From NCBI RefSeq assembly GCF_014654675.1, contig NZ_BNBC01000031.1, positions 52,425 through 116,424 on the forward strand: 64,000 nucleotides of DNA. The letters are read 5' to 3'. The position numbers and the translations under genes were made by a program. The notes under the pieces are model-generated. The model had not been told where the DNA came from and did not search any database. It was given only the letters and a program-made list of their open reading frames with translations. This document shows positions 41,526-49,292 of this stretch, piece after piece. How positions within the stretch are numbered: the stretch's first letter is position 1; every line of letters begins with the position of its first letter. This DNA comes from Streptomyces spiralis (GTDB lineage: Bacteria > Actinomycetota > Actinomycetes > Streptomycetales > Streptomycetaceae).

Positions 41526-42956
41526 TCAGTCGCGCTCGCCGCCGCCCAGGTGGTGGACGCGGACCATGTTCGTGGTGCCCGGGACGCCGGGCGGGGAGCC
41601 GGCGGTGATGACCACGATGTCGCCCTCGTTGAACCGCTTGAGCTTGACCAGCTCCTGGTCGACCAGGTCGACCATCGCGTCGGTGCTGTTGACGAACGGC
41701 ACGACGTGCGGCTCCACGCCCCAGCTGAGCGCCAGCTGGTTGCGGGTGGACTCGTCGGTGGTGAACGCCAGGATCGGCTGGGACGCACGGTAGCGGGACA
41801 GCCGGCGGGCGGTGTCGCCGGACTGGGTGAAGGCCACCAGGCCCTTGCCGCCGAGGAAGTCGGCGATCTCGGCGGCGGCACGGGCCACCGAACCGCCCTG
41901 GGTGCGCGGCTTCTTGCCCGGGACCAGCGGCTGCAGGCCCTTGGACAGCAGCTCCTCCTCGGCCGCCTGGACGATCTTCGACATCGTCTTGACGGTCTCG
42001 ATCGGGTACGCGCCCACGCTCGACTCGGCCGAGAGCATCACCGCGTCGGCGCCGTCCAGGATCGCGTTGGCCACGTCGGAGGCCTCGGCGCGGGTCGGGC
42101 GGGAGTTGGTGATCATCGACTCCATCATCTGGGTCGCCACGATCACCGGCTTGGCGTTGCGCCGGCACAGCTCGATCAGGCGCTTCTGCACCATCGGGAC
42201 CTTCTCGAGCGGGTACTCGACCGCCAGGTCACCGCGGGCCACCATCACGCCGTCGAACGCCATCACGACGTCCTGCATGTTCTCCACCGCCTGCGGCTTC
42301 TCCACCTTGGCGATGACCGGAACGCGACGGCCCTCCTCGTCCATGACCCGGTGGACGTCGGCGACGTCCTTGGCGTCCCGGACGAAGGACAGGGCGACCA
42401 TGTCGCAGCCCATGCGCAGTGCGAAGCGCAGGTCCTCGACGTCCTTCTCGGACAGCGCGGGCACGTTCACGGCCGCGCCGGGCAGGTTGATGCCCTTGTG
42501 GTCGGAGACCACGCCGCCCTCGATGACGATCGTCCGCACCCGCGGGCCCTCGACGTCCAGGACCTTCAGCTCGACGTTGCCGTCGTTGATCAGGACCTGG
42601 TCGCCGCGCGAGACGTCGCCCGGCAGCCCCTTGTACGTCGTACCGCAGATCTGCTTGTCGCCCGGGACGTCCTCGGTGGTGATGGTGAACTCGTCACCTC
42701 GCTCCAGCTCCACCGGGCCCTCGGCGAAGGTCTCCAGACGGATCTTCGGGCCCTGCAGGTCGGCGAGGACGGCGATGGCCCGGCCGGTCTCCTTGGAGGC
42801 GGCGCGGACGCGGTCGTAGCGGCCCTGGTGCTCGGCGTGCGAGCCGTGGCTGAAGTTGAAGCGGGCCACGTTCATGCCGGCTTCGATCAGCGCGACGAGC
42901 TGCTCGTGGGAGTCGACCGCGGGGCCGAGAGTACAGACGATTTTCGAACGGCGCAT
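41526..42956 (-). CDS. pyk: Pyruvate kinase
   Basis: Converts phosphoenolpyruvate and ADP to pyruvate and ATP. The 476-residue enzyme begins MRRSKIVCTLGPAVDSHEQL with the usual FNFSHGSH, then FVRDAKDV, IAKVEKPQAVENM, MVARGDLAVE and VIVATQMMESMI, all catalytic. Length and domains are normal. A palindrome lies 30 bp upstream of the start at 42956, between ackA and pyk. It is the last gene of a right-to-left run with ackA and pta, but has its own control region. Confidence 0.97.
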   Translation of the reverse strand: MRRSKIVCTLGPAVDSHEQLVALIEAGMNVARFNFSHGSHAEHQGRYDRVRAASKETGRAIAVLADLQGPKIRLETFAEGPVELERGDEFTITTEDVPGDKQICGTTYKGLPGDVSRGDQVLINDGNVELKVLDVEGPRVRTIVIEGGVVSDHKGINLPGAAVNVPALSEKDVEDLRFALRMGCDMVALSFVRDAKDVADVHRVMDEEGRRVPVIAKVEKPQAVENMQDVVMAFDGVMVARGDLAVEYPLEKVPMVQKRLIELCRRNAKPVIVATQMMESMITNSRPTRAEASDVANAILDGADAVMLSAESSVGAYPIETVKTMSKIVQAAEEELLSKGLQPLVPGKKPRTQGGSVARAAAEIADFLGGKGLVAFTQSGDTARRLSRYRASQPILAFTTDESTRNQLALSWGVEPHVVPFVNSTDAMVDLVDQELVKLKRFNEGDIVVITAGSPPGVPGTTNMVRVHHLGGGERD

Positions 42957-42984
42957 GGGGCGATCCTATCGGTTTGTTTCGCTG

Positions 42985-43006
42985 CGGAATATTCCGTCTG
43001 GCGGAA
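42985..43006. promoter_or_regulatory. Overlapping dyads in the pyk promoter region
   Basis: CGGAATATTCCG (42985-42996) is a perfect 12-bp palindrome. It overlaps a second dyad, TTCCG-TCTGG-CGGAA (42992-43006). Both share the half-site TTCCG. The 109-bp ackA-pyk gap is otherwise AT-richer than its surroundings. Likely operator for a regulator of glycolysis or respiration; identity unknown. Confidence 0.55.
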
Positions 43007-43065
43007 AATACAAATGGGCGGGTCCGCGCTCAGGCGAGTGCCGGTCGAACGAGTGCCGAATGAAT

Positions 43066-44283
43066 TCAGTTGTCTCGGTTGTCCTTTCCGACCAGTGCGT
43101 AGGTCTGGCTGGCGATCTCCATTTCCTCGTCCGTGGGAACCACGGCCACGGCCACCCGCGCGCCGTCGGGCGAGATCAGCCGCGCCTCGTCGCCGCGCAC
43201 GGCGTTCCGCTCGCCGTCCACCGCGAGGCCCAGCCCCTCCAGGCCCGCGACGGCGGCGGCGCGCACGAAGTCCGCGTTCTCGCCCACCCCGGCGGTGAAC
43301 GCGACCGCGTCCACGCTGCCGAGTACCGCGTAATACGCGCCGATGTACTTCTTCAGCCGATGGATGTAGATGTCGAAGGCGAGCCGCGCCTGCTCGTCGC
43401 CCTCGTCCATCCGGCGCCGTATCTCCCGCATGTCGTTGTCGCCGCACAGACCGAACAGACCGCTCCTCTTGTTGAGAAGAGTGTCGATCTCGTCCATGGA
43501 CATTCCGCCAACCCGCTGCAAATGGAAGATGACGGCCGGATCCAGATCACCGGAACGCGTACCCATCACCAGCCCCTCCAGCGGGGTGAGCCCCATGGAG
43601 GTGTCCACGCACCTGCCGCCCCGCACCGCCGAGGCGGACGCCCCGTTGCCCAGGTGCAGCACGATCACGTTGACGTCCTCGGGAGCCTTGCCCAGCAGCT
43701 CGGCGGTCCTGCGGGAGACGTAGGCGTGCGAGGTGCCGTGGAAGCCGTAGCGGCGCACCCGGTACCGGTCCGCGAGCTTTGTCTCGATGGCGTAGCGGGC
43801 CGCGGGCTCCGGCATGGTGGTGTGGAAGGCCGTGTCGAAGACGGCGACCTGGGGCAGGTCGGGACGCAGCGCCATGGCGGTGCGGATGCCGGTGAGGTTG
43901 GCCGGGTTGTGCAGCGGGGCGACCGGGATCAGGCGCTCGATCTCGGTGAGTACGGCGTCGTCGACGACGGTCGGCTCGGTGAAGAACATGCCGCCGTGCA
44001 CCACGCGGTGCCCGATCGCGGCCAGTTCGGACGAGTCCAGGCCCAGCCCGTCCTTGGCCAGCTCCTCGGCGACGGCCTTCAGGGCGGCGTCGTGGTCGGC
44101 GATGGGGCCGTTCTGCTCGCGGGTCTCCCCGGAGGCGACGCAGGTGTGCTTGAGCCGGGAGGTCTGCTCGCCGATGCGCTCGACCAGTCCGACGGCGAGG
44201 CGGCTCGCGTCGCGCATGTCGAGCAGCTGGTACTTCACCGAGGAGGAGCCGGAGTTGAGGACGAGGACGCGGGTCGCGTTCAC
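43066..44283 (-). CDS. ackA: Acetate kinase
   Basis: Makes acetyl phosphate and ADP from acetate and ATP, or the reverse. The 405-residue protein has VLNSGSSSVKYQL at the start, FDTAFHTTMP, RYGFHGTSHAYVS and HLGNGASASAVRGG, and the late VFTAGVGENADFVR-like phosphate loop. It follows pta by 36 bp on the same strand and is translated from an ATG at 44283. The pta-ackA pair converts acetyl-CoA to acetate with ATP yield. Confidence 0.97.
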   Translation of the reverse strand: MNATRVLVLNSGSSSVKYQLLDMRDASRLAVGLVERIGEQTSRLKHTCVASGETREQNGPIADHDAALKAVAEELAKDGLGLDSSELAAIGHRVVHGGMFFTEPTVVDDAVLTEIERLIPVAPLHNPANLTGIRTAMALRPDLPQVAVFDTAFHTTMPEPAARYAIETKLADRYRVRRYGFHGTSHAYVSRRTAELLGKAPEDVNVIVLHLGNGASASAVRGGRCVDTSMGLTPLEGLVMGTRSGDLDPAVIFHLQRVGGMSMDEIDTLLNKRSGLFGLCGDNDMREIRRRMDEGDEQARLAFDIYIHRLKKYIGAYYAVLGSVDAVAFTAGVGENADFVRAAAVAGLEGLGLAVDGERNAVRGDEARLISPDGARVAVAVVPTDEEMEIASQTYALVGKDNRDN

Positions 44284-44319
44284 GGTGTTCGAAAGCTCTC
44301 TGTGTGGGCGTCGTGGACG

Positions 44320-46449
44320 TCAGTGGGCGGGCTCGGCGGTGGCCGTCGTGGGCGCCGCGGGGCTCTGGGCCTGGGCCTGGATCGCGGTGATCGCGACGGT
44401 GTTGACGATGTCCTGCACCAGCGCGCCGCGGGACAGGTCGTTCACCGGCTTGCGCAGGCCCTGGAGCACCGGCCCGACCGCGATGGCGCCCGCCGAGCGC
44501 TGCACGGCCTTGTAGGTGTTGTTGCCGGTGTTCAGGTCCGGGAAGATCAGCACGGTGGCCTGCCCGGCGACCTCCGAGTCCGGCAGCTTGGTGGCGGCCA
44601 CCGACGGCTCCACGGCCGCGTCGTACTGGATCGGACCCTCGATCATCAGGTCCGGGCGGCGCAGCCGCACCAGCTCGGTGGCCTCGCGCACCTTGTCCAC
44701 GTCGGCGCCCGAGCCGGACGTACCGGTGGAGTACGACAGCATGGCGATCCGCGGCTCGACACCGAACCGGGCGGCGGTGGTCGCCGACTGGACGGCGATG
44801 TCGGCCAGCTGCTCGGCGTCCGGGTCCGGGTTGACCGCGCAGTCGCCGTAGACGAGCACCTTGTCGGCCAGGCACATGAAGAACACCGACGACACGATCG
44901 AGGCTCCCCCGGAGGAGGGACCCCCAGCCGTGGTCTTGATGATCTCGAAGGCCGGCCGGATGGTGGCGGCCGTGGAGTGCACCGACCCCGACACCATGCC
45001 GTCGGCCAGACCCTCCTGGACCATCAGCGTGCCGAAGTAGTTCACGTCGGAGACGACGTCGTACGCCAGCTCGACCGTGACGCCCTTGTGGGCGCGCAGC
45101 TGGGCGTACTTCTCGGCGAAGGCGTCCCGCAGCTCGGAGACGGCGGGGTCGATCAGCTGCGAGTCGCCGAGGTCGATGCCGAGGTCCGCGGCCTTCTTGC
45201 GGATGGTGTCCTCCGGACCGAGCAGCGTCAGGTCGCACACCCCGCGGCGCAGCAGCACCTCCGCCGCGTGCAGCACGCGCTCCTCGGTGCCCTCCGGCAG
45301 CACCACCCGCCGCTTGTCGGAGCGGGCCTGTTCGAGCAGCTTGTGCTCGAACATCATCGGGGTGACCCGGTCGCTGCTGGGCGCGGAGACCCGCTTGTTG
45401 AGGTCGGAGGTGTCGACGTAGCGCTCGAACAGGCCGAGCGCGGTCTCGGCCTTGCGCGGGGTGGCCGCGGTCAGCTTGCCCTCCAGGGAGAACAGCCGCT
45501 CGGCCGTCGGGAAGCTGTTGCCGGTGACCGAGACGACCGGGGTGCCCGGGGCGAGCCGGGCGGCCAGGGTGAGGATCTCCTCGCCCGGCTCCTCGTTCAG
45601 GGTGAGCAGGACGCCGGCGATCGGCGGGGTGCCGGCGCTGTGCGCGGCGAGCGAGCCGACGACCAGGTCGGCGCGGTCGCCGGGGGTGACGACCAGGCAG
45701 CCGGGGGTCAGGGCCTTGAGGAGGTTGGGCAGCATGGCGCCGCCGAAGACGAAGTCGAGCGCGTCCCGGGACAGCCCCGCGTCGTCGCCCAGCAGCACCT
45801 TGCCGTCCAGGACCTGGGTGATCTGCGCGACGGTCGGCGCGGACAGGGCGGGCTCGTCGGGCACCACCCAGCAGGGCACGGGTAGCCGGCCGGCCAGCCG
45901 CCCGGCTATCTCGTCGCGGTCCTCGCGGGCCACCCGGTTGGTGACCATGGCCAGCACGTCGCAGCCGAGGCCGTCGTAGGCGCGGTAGGCGTTGCGGGTC
46001 TCGGCGAGCACGGACTCCGCGGTCTGCCGGCGCCCGCCCACGACCGGGAGTACGGAGGCGCCGAACTCGTTGGCGAGCCGGGCGTTCAGCGACAGCTCGT
46101 CCGGCAGCTGGGTGTCGGCGAAGTCGGTGCCCAGCACCAGCACCACGTCGTAGTCCCGGGCCACCCGGTGGAAGCGGTCGACGAGCACGGACACCAGCTC
46201 GTCGGTGCCCTGCTCGGCCTGGAGCGCGGACGCCTCCTGGTAGTCCAGGCCGTAGACGGTCGCGGGGTCCTGGGCCAGCCGGTAGCGGGAACGCAGCAGT
46301 TCGAAGAGGCGGTCCGGACCGTCGTGGACGAGCGGGCGGAAGACGCCCACCCGGTCGACCTGCCGGGTCAGCAGCTCCATGACTCCCAGCTCGACGACCT
46401 GGCGGCCGTCACCGCGGTCGATGCCGGTCACGTACACGCTGCGGGTCAC
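44320..46449 (-). CDS. pta: Phosphate acetyltransferase, long form
   Basis: Acetyl-CoA plus phosphate gives acetyl phosphate. The 709-residue long form has an N-terminal P-loop/BioD-like domain (MTRSVYVTGIDRGDGRQVV), a middle DRTGG domain and the C-terminal PTA_PTB catalytic domain (VVLPEGTEERVL..., GSGSG-like, LADKVLVYGDCAVNPDP). The GTG at 46449 has GGAGAG seven bases upstream; an ATG at 46467 lacks one. A short GGPSSGG insertion lies in the catalytic domain before SIVSSVFFM, encoded by bases about 44903-44929. It forms an operon with ackA. Confidence 0.95.
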   Translation of the reverse strand: MTRSVYVTGIDRGDGRQVVELGVMELLTRQVDRVGVFRPLVHDGPDRLFELLRSRYRLAQDPATVYGLDYQEASALQAEQGTDELVSVLVDRFHRVARDYDVVLVLGTDFADTQLPDELSLNARLANEFGASVLPVVGGRRQTAESVLAETRNAYRAYDGLGCDVLAMVTNRVAREDRDEIAGRLAGRLPVPCWVVPDEPALSAPTVAQITQVLDGKVLLGDDAGLSRDALDFVFGGAMLPNLLKALTPGCLVVTPGDRADLVVGSLAAHSAGTPPIAGVLLTLNEEPGEEILTLAARLAPGTPVVSVTGNSFPTAERLFSLEGKLTAATPRKAETALGLFERYVDTSDLNKRVSAPSSDRVTPMMFEHKLLEQARSDKRRVVLPEGTEERVLHAAEVLLRRGVCDLTLLGPEDTIRKKAADLGIDLGDSQLIDPAVSELRDAFAEKYAQLRAHKGVTVELAYDVVSDVNYFGTLMVQEGLADGMVSGSVHSTAATIRPAFEIIKTTAGGPSSGGASIVSSVFFMCLADKVLVYGDCAVNPDPDAEQLADIAVQSATTAARFGVEPRIAMLSYSTGTSGSGADVDKVREATELVRLRRPDLMIEGPIQYDAAVEPSVAATKLPDSEVAGQATVLIFPDLNTGNNTYKAVQRSAGAIAVGPVLQGLRKPVNDLSRGALVQDIVNTVAITAIQAQAQSPAAPTTATAEPAH

Positions 46450-46462
46450 GCGGGCTCTCCGT

Positions 46463-46520
46463 TTCATCAGGTACGTCGTGGTGGTCGTTCATCGGGTACG
46501 TCGAGATGGTCGGCTTCATC
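46463..46520 (-). repeat. Short tandem repeat in the pta upstream region
   Basis: TTCATC followed by a GGTACGTCG block repeats at 46463, 46488 and (partly) 46515, with a period of 25 to 27 bases. The first two units are about 80 percent alike. The array is within the 5' leader and start of pta. It may be a sequence duplication without function. Confidence 0.55.
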
Positions 46521-46584
46521 GAGAGTGTGCCGATGTGTCGCCCAAGTGGGCAAAAAAACGCCCGCCGGGGGGAGCGGAACCCTC

Positions 46585-46613
46585 TTGACAATACCCCCGC
46601 CGATAGATAAGGC
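46585..46613 (+). promoter_or_regulatory. Candidate pfkA promoter with consensus -35
   Basis: TTGACA at 46585-46590 is a perfect -35. A -10 of TAAGGC (46608-46613) would be 17 bases away, a poor match; TAGATA (46604-46609) fits better in sequence but with a short 13-base spacer. It lies about 85 to 110 bp before the pfkA start. Confidence 0.4.
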
Positions 46614-46697
46614 GCCCGTCAAGACCGAGCAGCCTCCCGTTCGTGAAACAATCGGACAGGATCACCGGTGTCAACAGCGAGCAGGAGACACAGCACG

Positions 46698-47723
46698 ATG
46701 CGTATCGGAGTTCTCACGGCAGGCGGCGACTGTCCGGGACTGAACGCGGTGATCCGGTCGGTCGTGCACCGAGCGGTCACGATGTACGGCGACGAGGTCA
46801 TCGGTTTCGAGGACGGCTACGCGGGTCTGCTCGACGGCCGCTACCGCGAGCTCGACCTCAACGCGGTCGGCGGCATCCTCGCCCGCGGCGGGACCATCCT
46901 CGGCTCCTCCCGACTGGAGCGCGACCGGCTCCGCGAGGCCTGCGAGAACGCCTCCGACATGATCCACCGGTTCGGCATCGACGCGCTCATCCCGATCGGC
47001 GGCGAGGGCACGCTGACCGCGGCCCGCATGCTCTCCGACGCCGGCCTCCCGGTCGTCGGCGTTCCCAAGACCATCGACAACGACATCTCCTCCACCGACC
47101 GCACCTTCGGCTTCGACACCGCCGTCGGCGTCGCGACGGAGGCGATGGACCGGCTGAAGACCACGGCCGAGTCCCACCAGCGCGTGATGGTCGTCGAGGT
47201 CATGGGCCGGCACGCGGGCTGGATCGCCCTGGAGTCCGGCATGGCCGCCGGCGCCCACGGCATCTGCCTGCCCGAGCGCCCCTTCGACCCCGCCGATCTG
47301 GTCAAGATGGTCGAGGAGCGCTTCGCCCGCGGCAAGAAGTTCGCCGTGATCTGCGTCGCCGAGGGCGCCCACCCCGTCGAGGGCAGCATGGACTACGGCA
47401 AGGGCGAGATCGACAAGTTCGGCCACGAGCGCTTCCAGGGCATCGGCACGGCGCTGGCCTACGAGCTGGAGAAGCGGCTCGGCAAGGAGGCCAAGCCGGT
47501 CATCCTCGGCCACGTCCAGCGCGGCGGCGTGCCCACCGCCTACGACCGTGTCCTCGCCACCCGCTTCGGCTGGCACGCGGTGGAGGCCGCGCACCGCGGC
47601 GAGTTCGGCCACATGACCGCGCTGCGCGGCACCGACGTCGTGATGGTGCCGCTGGCGCAGGCCGTGACCGAGCTGAAGACGGTCCCCAAGGACCGGATGG
47701 ACGAGGCGGAGTCGGTCTTCTAG
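46698..47723 (+). CDS. pfkA: 6-phosphofructokinase
   Basis: Phosphorylates fructose 6-phosphate. The 341-residue protein starts MRIGVLTAGGDCPGLNAVIR and has PIGGEGT, PKTIDND and MGRHAGW, with a late EKRLG tail of the long group of clade III enzymes. Streptomyces PfkA uses ATP, and the Gly in GGEGT supports that, while the Lys in PKTIDND is seen in several pyrophosphate enzymes. The ATG at 46698 has AGGAGA upstream. Its stop overlaps the convergent XRE gene by four bases. Confidence 0.95.
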   Translation: MRIGVLTAGGDCPGLNAVIRSVVHRAVTMYGDEVIGFEDGYAGLLDGRYRELDLNAVGGILARGGTILGSSRLERDRLREACENASDMIHRFGIDALIPIGGEGTLTAARMLSDAGLPVVGVPKTIDNDISSTDRTFGFDTAVGVATEAMDRLKTTAESHQRVMVVEVMGRHAGWIALESGMAAGAHGICLPERPFDPADLVKMVEERFARGKKFAVICVAEGAHPVEGSMDYGKGEIDKFGHERFQGIGTALAYELEKRLGKEAKPVILGHVQRGGVPTAYDRVLATRFGWHAVEAAHRGEFGHMTALRGTDVVMVPLAQAVTELKTVPKDRMDEAESVF

Positions 47724-48436
47724 CCGTACGGGCCGGCCTTGGCCCAGAACCGCTCCACGATCCGCTCCAGGAAGTCGCGCCCGGCGTCGCCCGCCTGGTC
47801 GGCGGCGCCGTTCCCGCCCCAGCTGAGCGAGGCGACCATCTGCCCCTGGTAGTCCTGGTGCAGCTCCTGGAGCACCTTCTCCAGCACGTGCCGCTCCAGG
47901 GGCACCACCTTGCCCACCGGACGGACGTAGGCCTGCCAGCGGGTGTCGACGGCGCTGCGCAGCAGCTCGGCGAGTCTGCCCTCGCGTCCGGTGACGGCGA
48001 CGAAGTCGGGCAGGGACAGCTCGAGCACTCCCGCGAGCGCGGCGGACTGCCGCTCGGTGCCGCTGAAGTCGTCGCGGTCCTCCATCCGCAGATAGCGCGA
48101 CAGCTCGAGCCCGACCGCGCGGGCCACGTCCTCCGGCGGCAGCCCGCGCGCGATGCGGTGCTCGCGCAGGGTGCGCGGCCTGCCGATCAGCTCGCCCGGC
48201 GCGCACCACAGCACACCGGCGAGCGCGGTCAGCTCCGGGCCGGACGGTGAGGCGATCCCGCGTTCCCAGGCGGTGACGAGGTCGGGGGTGACGTAGGGCA
48301 GCCCGTAGGAGACCCGCATCCCGTGGGCGACATGTTCGGGCCCCATCCCGAGCGCGGCACGAAGCCGCCGCGCGGCCGGGGCGTTGAACGGCGGAGCGGC
48401 GGACGAACTGGGCTGATCGGGTCGGCGCACGCCCAC
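47720..48436 (-). CDS. XRE-family helix-turn-helix regulator
   Basis: The 238-residue protein carries two helix-turn-helix-like stretches: AARRLRAALGMGPEHVAHGMR...YVTPDLVTAWERGIASPS and LREHRIARGLPPEDVARAVGLELSRYLRMEDRDDF, as in tandem XRE domains. The C-terminal half lacks a recognised fold. The start is probably the GTG at 48436, with no good ribosome site. It is convergent with pfkA, sharing four bases of stop region. Target unknown. Confidence 0.82.
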   Translation of the reverse strand: MGVRRPDQPSSSAAPPFNAPAARRLRAALGMGPEHVAHGMRVSYGLPYVTPDLVTAWERGIASPSGPELTALAGVLWCAPGELIGRPRTLREHRIARGLPPEDVARAVGLELSRYLRMEDRDDFSGTERQSAALAGVLELSLPDFVAVTGREGRLAELLRSAVDTRWQAYVRPVGKVVPLERHVLEKVLQELHQDYQGQMVASLSWGGNGAADQAGDAGRDFLERIVERFWAKAGPYG

Positions 48437-48587
48437 AAGCTAGGGTCCCGCGACCCCCATGACCACGGTCCGTTCCCACAGGATCACAGCTTGTACGAAG
48501 CTACGGTTCCGTAGGTTCCGCGCCACCGTCCGCGTCGCGGCAGTCGCGGCAGGCAGTCGCAGCAGTCGCGGCACCGGACGCGCTCGG

Positions 48588-49292
48588 CTACCGGCTCGCC
48601 GCACCCCCCGGCACCCACCGGTACACCAGCTCCGGCCTGCCCACCTGCCCGTACAGCGGGCGCCGCGCGGCCCGCCCCGTGTCCACCAGGTGCTCCAGAT
48701 AGCGGCGGGCCGTGATCCGGGAGATGCCCACCTCCTCGGCGACCCCGGCCGCCGTGAGTCCCTCCTCCGCCGTGCGCAGCGCGCCGGTCACACGCTCCAG
48801 CGTCGGAGCGCTCAGCCCCTTGGGCAGGGCGGCGGGGCCCGGGGCGCGCAGCACCGCGAGCGCACGGTCCACCTCGTCCTGGCCGCTGGCCTCGCCGACC
48901 GCCGCGTGGAACTCGGCGTAGCGGACCAGACGGTCCCGCAGGGTCGCGAAGGTGAACGGCTTCAGGACGTACTGGACCACGCCCAGCGAGACCCCCTCGC
49001 GCACCATCGCCAGGTCCCGGGCCGAGGTCACCGCGATCACGTCCGCGTGATGGCCGGCGGCCCGCAGGGAGCGGGCCAGCTGGAGCCCGTGCACGTCCGG
49101 CAGGTGCAGATCGAGCAGCAGCAGGTCCACCGGGGTCCGCTCCAGCACCCGCCGGGCCTCCGCACCCGTGTGCGCCTTGCCGACCGCGACGAACCCGGGC
49201 ACCCGCCCCACGTACATCACATGCGCGTCCGCCGCGACCGGATCGTCCTCGACCACCAGCACACGGATCGGCGCACCGTCGCTGTCCGTCAT
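48588..49292 (-). CDS. DpiA/CitB-family response regulator
   Basis: The 234-residue protein has a receiver domain (about 9-125; D61 in LLLLDLHLPD, Lys in VLKPF) and a C-terminal helix-turn-helix of the CitB type (TAAGVAEEVGISRITARRYLEHL). It is encoded after the kinase with a four-base ATGA overlap. A citrate or C4-dicarboxylate sensor system is likely because the dicarboxylate symporter dctA is divergent from it. ATG at 49292. Confidence 0.92.
   Translation of the reverse strand: MTDSDGAPIRVLVVEDDPVAADAHVMYVGRVPGFVAVGKAHTGAEARRVLERTPVDLLLLDLHLPDVHGLQLARSLRAAGHHADVIAVTSARDLAMVREGVSLGVVQYVLKPFTFATLRDRLVRYAEFHAAVGEASGQDEVDRALAVLRAPGPAALPKGLSAPTLERVTGALRTAEEGLTAAGVAEEVGISRITARRYLEHLVDTGRAARRPLYGQVGRPELVYRWVPGGAASR

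Noticed and set aside
42856..45885. A forward frame of about 1000 codons opposite ackA and pta
   Set aside because: It is an antisense shadow; codon pattern follows the reverse-strand genes.
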